14,821 bases of DNA from Candidatus Sifarchaeum subterraneum (GCA_016292335.1 JAECRX010000140.1:1-14821), one strand, 5' to 3'; positions 7,101-14,030 are shown, numbered from the stretch's first letter. Made by a program: numbers and translations. Notes: generated by a model from the sequence alone, not told the origin.

Positions 7101-7399
7101 AAACATTATACAAAATTAGTGAGCCACATAGAAAACCAAACATCCTTGATTACCTTGTTGAAAAGAAAATTGACCTTGTTATAAACATACCTTCTTCAAT
7201 AACCTTGGAAAAATATGTAGGAATGCTAGAAGATGAATATAAAATAAGAAGAAAAGCGGTTGAATTTGGAATCCCTGTTCTAACTGACCTTGAAGCTACA
7301 AAAGCCCTAGTAGAATCAATAGAAAAAAGCCTTCATAAAAAACCAACTATTAAGAGCTTGAATGAACTTCATTCAAGCTTACCTTGGACTCACTGGTGA
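4121..7399 (+). CDS. carB: Carbamoyl phosphate synthetase large subunit CarB
   Basis: Makes carbamoyl phosphate from ammonia (delivered by CarA), bicarbonate and two ATP, for pyrimidine and arginine synthesis. It is 1092 residues, full length, with two homologous halves. The first half starts VLVLGSGAIKIGEAGEFDYS (10-29), with an ATP-grasp domain about 130-335 including EINARLSRSSALASK (298-312). An oligomerisation region spans about 425-545. The second half starts VIVLGGGTYRIGSSVEFDW (564-582), with an ATP-grasp domain about 680-865 including ECNLRASRSMPYVSK (844-858). A C-terminal MGS-like allosteric domain lies at about 945-1080. No key region is missing, and the subunit is not split as in some archaea. 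The start is TTG with AGGTGA upstream. carA follows 31 bases after the stop, giving the order carB-carA rather than the more usual carA-carB. Confidence 0.97.
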   Translation: MPCFDWIKKVLVLGSGAIKIGEAGEFDYSGSQSLKALREEGIKTVLVNSNVATIQTDPKLAGEVYLLPVNPFFVEEVIKKEKPDGILLGFGGQTALNCGVQLAQEGAFERYGIEILGTSIEGIQATEDRELFKEVMKKADIPIPKSETATSVKKAHEIVKKIGFPTMVRVAYNLGGKGSGVAYNELELEEIVRRGLAQSMINQVLIEEYLGKWKEIEYEVMRDYEDNCIIVCNMENFDPMGVHTGESIVVAPSQTLTNREYHILRSASIRAVREVKVVGECNIQYALSPVSEEYRAIEINARLSRSSALASKATGYPIAYVAAKLAIGYTLPELLNKVTNITTACFEPALDYIVTKIPRWDLQKFSFVNRHIGSQMKSVGEVMAIGRCFEESLQKAVRMLDIGKLGIVCNNNEKENETLEVIEEILTRPTDERLLYIVKALKMGFSTEKIYQLSGIDPWFVYKIKNIIEMEDKLKNIKINSDKEVLRRSLKEAKRLGFSDKQIAVCMKTNDQTIRRKRKQLGIIPVINQIDTLAAEWPSQTNYLYLTYGGEVDDISFDPKKKTVIVLGGGTYRIGSSVEFDWCVMNMVWALRNYGVDEAVVVNYNPETVSTDYDMSDRLYFEELSFERVLDIYEKENPEGIIVSVGGQIPNSLAKKLVNAKVRILGTSAENIDKAEDRAKFSSLLDDLDISQPQWRELTRIREVEEFAGKVGYPVLVRPSYVLSGAAMKVAYSRKQLKNFLEAAASVTPEHPVVVSKFIENAKEIEVDAVSDGEDILIGAIIEHIERAGVHSGDATMTIPPLTIPENIKKKIEGYTREIAKSLQIKGPFNIQYMEKEGKVYVIECNLRASRSMPYVSKTTGINLMDVSAAVILGRKLKELKIKMPPINWYCVKSPQFSFMRLDGADPILGVEMRSTGEVAAFGDDFFEAFIKSLTAAEFILPNPEGNVLITVGGQKLKREIAPIAKKLANMKFRIFATEHTTESLKKYGITNVETLYKISEPHRKPNILDYLVEKKIDLVINIPSSITLEKYVGMLEDEYKIRRKAVEFGIPVLTDLEATKALVESIEKSLHKKPTIKSLNELHSSLPWTHW

Positions 7400-7417
7400 A
7401 AAACGCTTGGAAATAAT

Positions 7418-7421
7418 GAGG
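7418..7421 (+). promoter_or_regulatory. Shine-Dalgarno site for carA
   Basis: GAGG nine bases before ATG 7431, in the short gap after the carB stop. It favours 7431 over the upstream in-frame ATGs at 7362 and 7416. Confidence 0.6.
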
Positions 7422-7430
7422 AAAAAAGAA

Positions 7431-8585
7431 ATGAATAAAGAAAAAGAAGCCGTACTAATATTAGAGGACGGTACAATATTTAAAGGGAAGGGATTTGGAG
7501 CTACAAAGAAAATTTCAGGGGAGGTTGTGTTCAATACATCTTTAGTAGGCTATCCTGAGAGTTTGACCGATCCTAGCTATCAAGGACAAATTTTATGTGC
7601 AACTTACCCATTAGTTGGAAATTACGGTGTGCCAAATTACGATCAGGTAGATGAATGGGGAATTCCAATCCACTTCGAATCGCTGGGCATTAAAGTTGCA
7701 GGCCTTATAATTCATGAATTGTGTGATTTCCCAAGCCACTGGACTTCTAAGAAAACACTTAACCAATGGTTATTGGAAGAAGATATACCGGGCATCTGCA
7801 ATATTGATACGAGATATCTGACAAGAAAAATTAGAGAAAAAGGTGTGATGCTTGGTATACTCCAAGTATTTAATGATTCAAATGAATATGATATCAAAGA
7901 ATTATTAAAAGAATCAGATAAGATTCCAGATCCGAACGAAAGAGATTTGGTTGCAGAAGTATCGATTAATAAACCTATTTTTCACAAGAGTAGTGGGAAA
8001 AAACGAGTTGTTTTAATTGACTGTGGAGCCAAACTAAATATTGTTCGAAACATCCTTAAAAGAGGATTCAATGTAGTACGAGTACCCTATAATTATTCTT
8101 TTGAACAAATTATGTCTCTTGAGCCAATATCGGGGGTAATTATAAGCAATGGTCCAGGAGACCCTGCCATTCTCACAAAAACAATTCAAACGACAAAAGA
8201 CCTTCTAGAGAACGAGATTCCAGTATTTGGCATATGCCTTGGAAATCAAATCCTAGGGCTCGCTCTTGATTGTTCAACTTATAAATTGAATTATGGCCAT
8301 AGAGGCAGCAACAAACCAGTCAAAGATATATTCAGCAAAAGATGTTACATTACAACTCAAAATCATGGGTTTGCCATAAAAGAAGAAACAATGAATGAAG
8401 AAGCAGAAATTTGGTTTATCAATGCAGATGATAAGACAATTGAAGGGATCAGACATAAAAAGTTGCCAGCCTTCTCATTTCAGGCACATCCTGAGGCTTC
8501 ACCGGGACCCTACGACTGCGAATTTTTATTTGATCTTTTTGTCAAGATGATGGAGAAAAGAGAACCTGTTGCAAAATTATTTTAA
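7431..8585 (+). CDS. carA: Carbamoyl phosphate synthetase small subunit CarA
   Basis: The glutaminase subunit: it hydrolyses glutamine and passes ammonia to CarB. It is 384 residues from ATG 7431, close to the family norm. The N-terminal CPSase_sm_chain domain (about 6-150) includes TSLVGYPESLTDPSY (36-50). The class I glutamine amidotransferase domain (about 193-375) has ISNGPGDPA (238-246), the nucleophile motif GICLGNQ with Cys269, and AHPEASPGPYD with His353 and Glu355. These three fall at the same numbers as the E. coli triad, which supports this start. The frame extends up to an ATG at 7362 that overlaps carB, but that extension matches nothing. One oddity: GNQ stands where most members have GHQ. 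It is probably cotranscribed with carB. Confidence 0.97.
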   Translation: MNKEKEAVLILEDGTIFKGKGFGATKKISGEVVFNTSLVGYPESLTDPSYQGQILCATYPLVGNYGVPNYDQVDEWGIPIHFESLGIKVAGLIIHELCDFPSHWTSKKTLNQWLLEEDIPGICNIDTRYLTRKIREKGVMLGILQVFNDSNEYDIKELLKESDKIPDPNERDLVAEVSINKPIFHKSSGKKRVVLIDCGAKLNIVRNILKRGFNVVRVPYNYSFEQIMSLEPISGVIISNGPGDPAILTKTIQTTKDLLENEIPVFGICLGNQILGLALDCSTYKLNYGHRGSNKPVKDIFSKRCYITTQNHGFAIKEETMNEEAEIWFINADDKTIEGIRHKKLPAFSFQAHPEASPGPYDCEFLFDLFVKMMEKREPVAKLF

Positions 8586-8649
8586 TTTCTTTAAACTACC
8601 AAAAAAACGGTACTTTTTCCCTGCGAACAGAAAAGATTAGATAGGGGAG

Positions 8650-8682
8650 GAGATATTTGCTTTTTGCTACACCTCATATCTC
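8650..8682. repeat. Inverted repeat downstream of carA
   Basis: GAGATAT (8650-8656) is the reverse complement of ATATCTC (8676-8682), with a 19-base spacer. It lies between the convergent carA and regulator genes and may be a 3' UTR hairpin. No strong T run follows at once. Confidence 0.3.
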
Positions 8683-8718
8683 GATTTTCGAAGAATGTAG
8701 ATCCTTTCATCCAGATAA

Positions 8719-8724
8719 TTTTTT
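8719..8724 (+). terminator. Possible car operon terminator
   Basis: Six T on the plus strand about 135 bases after the carA stop, past the 8650-8682 hairpin. The convergent regulator has only a five-T run on its own strand (8742-8738). Confidence 0.3.
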
Positions 8725-8787
8725 CTGCAATCAACCCAAAAATAAATATTCTGGAGTTCAAAGAATCATCTAGATTGCGGGGTATCC

Positions 8788-9897
8788 CTAATGGCTCATT
8801 TTTTCTCGGAGAGTTAAGGTTTTTATGAAATCTGCTTTATCTTCGAACTTGTTCAACTCGTCTTTTCGAATAATTGGTACCCCCAATTTTCTTGACAGGT
8901 AGTCTGGGTTTATTTGTTTATTTTCCAAAACGAACATGGACATTTTTTTAATAACATCAGATAGGCTTCTAATCATTTTTATCCTATATTCTATGTTTTT
9001 TTCCTTAGTAGAGCCCAATCCAGTTATCACAATGTTTTTTCTGGTAAATTCTTGCTTTCTCTTTTCTGCAGTTATTGCGTCAAACGGAACTAATTTGGTC
9101 CATAATACGCTGAAGCCTAAATCTATTAGGTAATCTCTTACCGATTTTTCAAGTTCAGACATACTTGTGGATTGATGCCACTTTTCTTCTTCCATTTCCA
9201 AGTCTTCTGATTTTGAAAATTGAAAAATGGGGATTGGTCTTGCTAGTGGAGAGTCCAGAACTTTTTCTAATTTGATAAGGGTTTCGAGAGTACAATCCAT
9301 TTTTCCGCGTTCATACTCGTAAATGGCACCTCTAGAAATACTTGCTTCTTTTGCCAGTTGCCCAAGAGAGAGTTTTCGTTTTTCTCTAATTTCTTTAAGT
9401 TTTTCACCTGAAATTTGAACGTAATATCCTCCACGTGATACATAGACGAGCGGAAGAAATCCACTAACAATCTCTTTTAGAGTTTGCAGATTTACTGCAT
9501 GGATGCCATGTCTTTCATGAACAACGCCATCTTCAATTTTATCTCGTCTAGTTCTCTCGCCAATAATCATAGGTGATCCAGAGATGATCATGGAAATAAG
9601 ACGAAGCATTTTTGCATGTCTATCTTTTAAACTATCAATATTTATTAATACCTTTATTAAAAAGGTCAAATCATTCGAACCGCCTCTGGCAGTTAAGTTA
9701 AAGCAGGAACCTGTTCCTAATTGTTCAGAAATAGTATAACCTGCTTGGCTAAGCACGTGGCAACAGTTTTCTAATAACTCCCAACGATTTTTAAACGAAT
9801 CCGTTTGTACACTTGACAATTGGATCACCAAAACGTGCAGGTGGTGAGATGAAATCCATATTTGGAAATAAATTTTTGGCCCTTTTTTTAACTTCAC
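8788..9897 (-). CDS. Archaeal HTH-type transcriptional regulator (COG1395/MF_00584 family)
   Basis: 369 residues from GTG 9897. A lambda-repressor-like helix-turn-helix lies at about 163-218 (GEKLKEIREKRKLSLGQLAK, then SRGAIYEYERGKM), the HTH_3 pattern. It is flanked by an N-terminal domain (about 33-155; CFNLTARG at 65-72, LIKVLINIDSL at 80-90) and a C-terminal domain (about 250-365; ITGLG, KKMSMFVLENKQ, GVPIIRKDEL). This three-part layout is that of the archaeal family of predicted regulators, whose targets are unknown. Residues 1-30 have no counterpart I recall in the family; GTG 9828 or TTG 9819 may be the true start, and no Shine-Dalgarno motif helps. The N-terminal part may have a nuclease-like fold (inference from its strand pattern). 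It is convergent with carA, so no operon link is implied. Confidence 0.85.
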   Translation of the reverse strand: MKLKKGPKIYFQIWISSHHLHVLVIQLSSVQTDSFKNRWELLENCCHVLSQAGYTISEQLGTGSCFNLTARGGSNDLTFLIKVLINIDSLKDRHAKMLRLISMIISGSPMIIGERTRRDKIEDGVVHERHGIHAVNLQTLKEIVSGFLPLVYVSRGGYYVQISGEKLKEIREKRKLSLGQLAKEASISRGAIYEYERGKMDCTLETLIKLEKVLDSPLARPIPIFQFSKSEDLEMEEEKWHQSTSMSELEKSVRDYLIDLGFSVLWTKLVPFDAITAEKRKQEFTRKNIVITGLGSTKEKNIEYRIKMIRSLSDVIKKMSMFVLENKQINPDYLSRKLGVPIIRKDELNKFEDKADFIKTLTLREKMSH

Positions 9898-10006
9898 AGA
9901 CTCTTTTTTTTGAGTGGCAGAAAGGTCTGTTTAAATATTTGGAATTTGATTACAACCTTTTGCAAAACTTTTTAATGGAAGTATTTCTGTTTTAATATTT
10001 TCGGCC

Positions 10007-10030
10007 ATTCCTTTATAAAGGGATTCCTTT
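10007..10030 (-). promoter_or_regulatory. Symmetrical TATA element inside a direct repeat
   Basis: CCTTTATAAAGG (10010-10021) is a perfect 12-base palindrome containing a TATA box. It is overlapped by two copies of ATTCCTTT (10007-10014 and 10023-10030; AAAGGAAT on the minus strand), 16 bases apart. It could be the promoter and operator of the regulator gene, with a leader near 90 bases. The closer AT-rich box at 9931-9940 is an alternative promoter. Confidence 0.35.
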
Positions 10031-10193
10031 CTGCTCACTGCTTGATTCGATTGATCATTCTATAACATGCATATTTTTCCCATCTTCGGTTTTTTTCTGT
10101 TTTTTGAGCCAAAAAGGGGAGTGACCACTCACTCTGATCCATGTTGCCTCTAATTGGCACTAAACTTATGGAGAAAAAGAACATAAAATTATT

Positions 10194-10206
10194 AAAAAAT
10201 TAAAAA
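10194..10206 (-). terminator. T-rich terminator of the trm1-nop5-flpA-UPF0216 cluster
   Basis: On the minus strand, runs of five T (10206-10202) and six T (10199-10194) begin about 30 bases after the UPF0216 stop, within further T-rich sequence. Confidence 0.5.
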
Positions 10207-10237
10207 GAAAGGGCACTAAAAACAGCTTTTTAAAGAA

Positions 10238-10738
10238 TTAGAAACTTCTTTTTTTCCATGAAGGTCCTTCTCGATTAACTGACTCAAACTCTTTAGGTAG
10301 ATTTGCTGCAAAACCTATTACAAATGATGACTTGAATTTTTTTCTTAAATCACGAATATGATGCCAATAAAGGTTTGTTTCGTTTTTTTCTTCAAAAGCA
10401 TAGTTTTGAAAAGGCTTTTCAGTTATCCCTAATATCTTTTTTATTGTAAAAGCCTGTAAAGGTCCTCCTCCAATGGTAAATATCCCTTTCCCAAAATCGA
10501 GTCTCCTAATTAAAATAAAGGGGAGTGTTATTTTTTTGTGAAATTCTGTTGGAATTATTTCCACTAATTTTTTGAGTTCATCTTTCTCAAAATAAATGCG
10601 ACTTCCATCTCGTGTAATGACTGATGGTTCCTCTTCCATCAAAAGCTTAGCTAGTGATTTTGTAGCTTTAGGTAAGTGAGCATTAATTTTTTCAATGTCC
10701 ATTTTCCATAGCAATTTCAGATAGCGATCAATTGCCAT
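10238..10738 (-). CDS. UPF0216 (DUF61) family protein, function unknown
   Basis: 166 residues. It carries the family's typical N-terminal block, IEKINAHLPKATKSLAKLL (15-33), then EEEPSVITRDGSRIYFEKDELKKL (from 34), and a C-terminal LYWHHIRDLRKKFKSSFVIGFA (from 123). UPF0216 is a conserved archaeal family with no established function. Residues 146-166 are a basic tail beyond the usual end. Start ATG 10738 has GGAGAG some 14 bases upstream; ATG at residue 13 (10702) is possible and would start closer to the conserved block. It is the last gene after trm1, nop5 and fibrillarin, 46 bases behind fibrillarin, so it may be cotranscribed with them. A role in RNA metabolism is a guess from context only. 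Confidence 0.85.
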   Translation of the reverse strand: MAIDRYLKLLWKMDIEKINAHLPKATKSLAKLLMEEEPSVITRDGSRIYFEKDELKKLVEIIPTEFHKKITLPFILIRRLDFGKGIFTIGGGPLQAFTIKKILGITEKPFQNYAFEEKNETNLYWHHIRDLRKKFKSSFVIGFAANLPKEFESVNREGPSWKKRSF

Positions 10739-10784
10739 TTTATTAGTTACTCTCCGATAGATGGTGTTGATTTCAGTAATTTAT

Positions 10785-11468
10785 CTAAAGTTTTGCAATT
10801 ACTAGGGCATGTGATTTGTCAAATGGTTCTAAGTGCATTTTTGTTATAATTTTGAATCCATAATCCTTTAATACATCAATTTCGGTCTTGTAGACTTCTT
10901 TTGGTTTTTTTGTTACATCGATACTTCTTGATTTTATTGCGAGGATACCCCATCCATCTTTTAGGAAGATTGAAGCATTATCGATCATGATAGCAGCTTG
11001 ATAAGGTTGAGCAACGTCTTGGTAGATGATATCTACTTGCTCAACTAGCATTCTATAATTTACTGGATTTCTTGCATCAGCAAGAATAGGCATCATATTT
11101 TCACGAGTTTCACAAACTTTTACAAGTTCTCTTGCAACTCTAGAAGAGAACTCAACACAGTAAACAAAACCCCTCTCTCCTACGATGTCTGAAACATGAC
11201 TTGCAGTGGTTCCAGAAGCCGCACCCAAGTATAATACTTTGCTTCCAGGGGTGATAGGATTTACGTTTATACCTTTTTTTATTGCTGCCGCCAGTTTGCT
11301 CCGATATGAATTCCATAAACGATATTCTTCTAGTTCATATTCGATTAATTTTTCACCATAAACTTTTTTCCCTGGCGCTAAGTTTTTTGTCGCTAATATT
11401 TCAGAACCAGTCACTGTAGTGACCCAAAATACTCCAGGGAATTTCGCATGTTTCTTAAAAACAGACAT
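10785..11468 (-). CDS. flpA: Fibrillarin-like rRNA/tRNA 2'-O-methyltransferase
   Basis: The SAM-dependent catalytic subunit of the archaeal C/D box RNP, which methylates ribose 2'-OH at guide-directed sites in rRNA and tRNA. It is 227 residues from ATG 11468. Seen: the SAM motif LYLGAASGTTASHVSDIVG (79-97), EF with Glu106, ADARNP with Asp130, IIYQDVAQPYQA with Asp151, and AIKSRSIDV with Lys179. These fit the conserved fibrillarin KDKE-type residues and SAM pocket. The short N-terminal domain (VFWVTT...GSEILATKNLAPGKKVYGE) is typical of archaeal members. A TTG at 11474 is an alternative start adding two residues; an AGG-GAT-like site overlaps the nop5 stop. It begins 12 bases after nop5, its binding partner, so coupled translation is likely. 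Confidence 0.96.
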   Translation of the reverse strand: MSVFKKHAKFPGVFWVTTVTGSEILATKNLAPGKKVYGEKLIEYELEEYRLWNSYRSKLAAAIKKGINVNPITPGSKVLYLGAASGTTASHVSDIVGERGFVYCVEFSSRVARELVKVCETRENMMPILADARNPVNYRMLVEQVDIIYQDVAQPYQAAIMIDNASIFLKDGWGILAIKSRSIDVTKKPKEVYKTEIDVLKDYGFKIITKMHLEPFDKSHALVIAKL

Positions 11469-11480
11469 TGCCAAATCAGC

Positions 11481-12707
11481 CTATTTTTTCTTTTCTTTTT
11501 TCTTTCTTCTCTTGGAGGTTTTGGTCTCCCTTTTTGGCTTCTTTTTTGGTGGAGGTTCTTTGTATTTCTCTCGTATTTGGTTAATTTTTGTCTCCAAATC
11601 TTCTTTCAATTCGTCTGCAATATATTCGCCTGAGAAAGCATCAACCCTTGCTGCGATAGAAAGCTTTCCGGATACTGCTCTTGCAATTTTTCCTCTTTGC
11701 CATCTAGGAGAACGATGTATTTCTGGATGTTGGTAAATAATTCCATGTTTTGGGGGATTTGATCCATCTTTTAATGACCTAAATAATGCTTTTTCAGCTC
11801 CCAAGACTTGTACAGTACTTGCTGGAAACCTTGCAAGTTCATATATTCCTCCTGCCAGCCTTATTAATCGTGCTCCAAGCATTGATCCAACAAGTCCTTT
11901 GATATTTGGACCGATTTCGGTCATTGCTTCATCTATGTATTCTTCAATAGTTCTGCGAATTTGAAATAAATCATTTATTACGTTTGCAAAGATAGAAATT
12001 GGTCGGATATCTTCTTCATTGATCTTTGCCCCCATAGACGATTTAACCTCTTGAACTATTTCTTCGGCCTTATTTTTTTGTAAGACTGAGACTTCGATAA
12101 TATTTTCCAAATTAAATTTTTCCTTCAGTCCAATTTTACTAATGAGTTGTGCAAAAGTTTGATGAGATGAAATTAATCGATTTAATTCTGGAAAGTGAAG
12201 TCCATACCATTCTCTAATTCTGTTAGAAAAAAGGTTAAGAGTTTTATCTATATCATCTAAAGCTTCGATTGCCTGTGCAATTAGTTTATCACGTTTCTCA
12301 GATTCCTTTTTAATCTTCCTCCGTGCAAGAAATATTCCAACCGAATTTAACCATGAAAAGTATTCCTCTATATTTGAAACAAACCCCAATTCTACAGCTA
12401 AATCAGGTAATTTGGACCTAAAAATTTCTCCTACTTTACTTGAGAATTTTTCTGTTACCTTGAATTCATATTTCTCACGTATCGCTTTGCCAATCCTTTT
12501 ATCTTCGATTATAACCTCAGAAATATCCTTATCTGCTAATTTTGTCATCATTTTCTCATAATCCTTAATAAATTCACCATTTTGTATTCTGCCCATTTTA
12601 TCTGCAACTTTTTCTGCATTCTTATCAAACATGATTGAATCAATAATATTACCATTCTTATCTAAACTCAAAATGCCAAAAACACTTTCGAAAATATAAC
12701 ATTCCAA
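11481..12707 (-). CDS. nop5: Nop5 (Nop56/58-like) C/D box RNP core protein
   Basis: The scaffold that holds L7Ae-bound guide RNA and fibrillarin. It is 408 residues from TTG 12707. An N-terminal fibrillarin-binding domain (about 1-110) is followed by a coiled-coil region (about 115-265). The Nop domain (about 225-365) contains RLAGGIYELARFPASTVQVL (283-302), GAEKALFRSLK, and HGIIYQHPEIHRSPRWQRGK (331-350), the RNA/L7Ae contact signature. A strongly basic tail of about 24 residues, mostly Lys, Arg and Pro, ends the protein. I prefer TTG 12707 to ATG 12740: GGGGGT lies seven bases before it, it starts four bases after the trm1 stop, and the protein then begins (M)ECYIFES as in other Nop5. The ATG would overlap trm1 by 29 bases and add 11 unmatched residues. 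Confidence 0.95.
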   Translation of the reverse strand: MECYIFESVFGILSLDKNGNIIDSIMFDKNAEKVADKMGRIQNGEFIKDYEKMMTKLADKDISEVIIEDKRIGKAIREKYEFKVTEKFSSKVGEIFRSKLPDLAVELGFVSNIEEYFSWLNSVGIFLARRKIKKESEKRDKLIAQAIEALDDIDKTLNLFSNRIREWYGLHFPELNRLISSHQTFAQLISKIGLKEKFNLENIIEVSVLQKNKAEEIVQEVKSSMGAKINEEDIRPISIFANVINDLFQIRRTIEEYIDEAMTEIGPNIKGLVGSMLGARLIRLAGGIYELARFPASTVQVLGAEKALFRSLKDGSNPPKHGIIYQHPEIHRSPRWQRGKIARAVSGKLSIAARVDAFSGEYIADELKEDLETKINQIREKYKEPPPKKKPKRETKTSKRRKKKEKKK

Positions 12708-12711
12708 TAAA

Positions 12712-13878
12712 TTAACCCCCTGTGTGATAAAAGAAATCATCAGAATTTGTTCTTATGGCTCTCGGATTAAAATGCGTCCGTGTCGCAATATATCCTTCTT
12801 TTCTTAATTTTTTTATGACACTTCTAATGGGAGGAATTGGCTCTTTCAGCTTTTTATAATATTTGTGAAGATCAATATAGGTTGGCGGTCCTTGCAATTC
12901 TTCATGTATCAGTTCAAGTATTTTTTTGACACGACGTTTAGTTCTAAGTTTTTTCTCGGATAATTCATTAATTATTTTTTCTACAAATTCTTTATCAAAA
13001 ATTTCCCCAAGCCAAAGTGGACCTGCGGTATCTAAGTTATGACCACAATTACTGCATTCTCTTGGAATTTTGCTAATTATTCCTTGATTTAGGGTTCTAT
13101 ATCCACATTTAAAACAATGTGAAATATATCCAATTTTTTTTATACTCCTATCTGCCTTTTTTTTGCCAATGTTAGTCATTGCAAATATTCGAATGTAATG
13201 ATTGGTGCTATGACAAAAACAAATGCTAATCGCTAGGCCATGCCTCGCTGCAATCCTAGCTAGGGCTCCAGCAAGTATTCTTACACCAATTTCATGACAA
13301 TATTCAGTTCTTAATGAATAGGCCCCATATTTACGGGCACAAGTTTCAGGGAATAAGCCACACAAAGGAGGCATATCCGTAGCTGTTATTGCAAGCAATC
13401 CATTTTTTCCACTCACTGCCCTTACTGCAGAGTCTAAAAATGGCGCGGGAGAACCAAATGGGTCAATATCAATGACATTAAATCTTTTTCCTCTTTTGGC
13501 GTGTTCAGATAAAATAAGATTGGCATCTTTATGTTCAACAAATACTTTTTCTTCTAATTTATTGATTTTTATATTTTTTTGGGTAAGTTTTACGGCAACA
13601 CTATTTATATCACTTAAAATGACTCTTTTTACCTGTTCAACTTCATTCGCATAGCGTGTTCCCCGTATACCAGAACCTGTCAGAGGTTCACATATACTAA
13701 TTTCTTTTTCGATAATTTTCTGATAAGCTTGAATAGCAATGATGGAAATATCCCTTGAAAACTCCATAACTGGATTATAAAAGACAATCATAGACGATGG
13801 AGAAGAGTCTCCGGTGTCAGGAACAAAAAAGTGTGTAATCCCTTCTATAACCTTTTTTAGTGGGAATTTGAACAACAT
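12712..13878 (-). CDS. trm1: tRNA (guanine-26-N2)-dimethyltransferase Trm1
   Basis: Uses SAM to add one or two methyl groups to N2 of G26 in tRNA. It is 388 residues, full length for archaeal Trm1. Seen in order: EGITHFFVP (12-20), FYNPVMEFSRD (33-43), the SAM-binding loop EPLTGSGIRGTRYA (64-77), DIDPFGSPAPFLDSA (137-151) with the catalytic-type DPFG, TATDMPPLCG (165-174), and a four-cysteine zinc site C255/C258 and C275/C278. The C-terminal part (about 310-388) is the Trm1-specific domain with RTHFNPRAIRTN. Start ATG 13878 has AAAAAGGT upstream. It is the first gene of the minus-strand cluster and overlaps the nop5 start region. Confidence 0.96.
   Translation of the reverse strand: MLFKFPLKKVIEGITHFFVPDTGDSSPSSMIVFYNPVMEFSRDISIIAIQAYQKIIEKEISICEPLTGSGIRGTRYANEVEQVKRVILSDINSVAVKLTQKNIKINKLEEKVFVEHKDANLILSEHAKRGKRFNVIDIDPFGSPAPFLDSAVRAVSGKNGLLAITATDMPPLCGLFPETCARKYGAYSLRTEYCHEIGVRILAGALARIAARHGLAISICFCHSTNHYIRIFAMTNIGKKKADRSIKKIGYISHCFKCGYRTLNQGIISKIPRECSNCGHNLDTAGPLWLGEIFDKEFVEKIINELSEKKLRTKRRVKKILELIHEELQGPPTYIDLHKYYKKLKEPIPPIRSVIKKLRKEGYIATRTHFNPRAIRTNSDDFFYHTGG
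12715..12720 (-). promoter_or_regulatory. Shine-Dalgarno-like site for nop5
   Basis: GGGGGT on the minus strand, inside the last codons of trm1 and seven bases before TTG 12707. It is one mismatch from GGAGGT and supports the shorter nop5 start. Confidence 0.5.
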
Positions 13879-13928
13879 ACAAACCTTTTTGCAACTGATT
13901 CTTTTAATTCATGGATCACCAAGCTATT

Positions 13929-13936
13929 CTTTTATG
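13929..13936 (-). promoter_or_regulatory. Candidate TATA box for trm1
   Basis: CATAAAAG on the minus strand about 50 bases before the trm1 start; usual spacing puts transcription start near 13907. The match is moderate. Confidence 0.3.
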
Positions 13937-13977
13937 TTCCAGATCATCGAGAATGAAAATAGTTTTTAATAATACGT

Positions 13978-14008
13978 GAACCACCTCTTACATAAAGATA
14001 GGGGGTTC
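13978..14008. repeat. Hairpin A upstream of trm1
   Basis: GAACCACCT (13978-13986) pairs with AGGGGGTTC (14000-14008) at eight of nine positions, with a 13-base loop. It lies two bases from hairpin B. Confidence 0.45.
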
Positions 14009-14010
14009 CT

Positions 14011-14030
14011 ACAGGGACTAATATCCCTGT
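14011..14030. repeat. Hairpin B upstream of trm1
   Basis: ACAGGGA (14011-14017) pairs perfectly with TCCCTGT (14024-14030) around the six-base loop CTAATA. With hairpin A it makes a compact two-hairpin unit in otherwise AT-rich DNA. Confidence 0.5.

Larger units (their letters stand above)
9898..10237. other. Intergenic region between the regulator and UPF0216 genes
   Basis: 340 AT-rich bases with no coding frame I would accept. It holds eight A on the regulator strand (9904-9911), a TATTTAAA-type box near 9931-9940, a symmetrical TATA element in a direct repeat (10007-10030), a small hairpin (GAGTG 10119-10123 with CACTC 10130-10134), and the T-rich end of the RNA-modification operon (10194-10206, minus). 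Confidence 0.6.

Noticed and set aside
5871..7143. Antisense frames inside carB
   Set aside because: Shadows of a full-length, well conserved gene.
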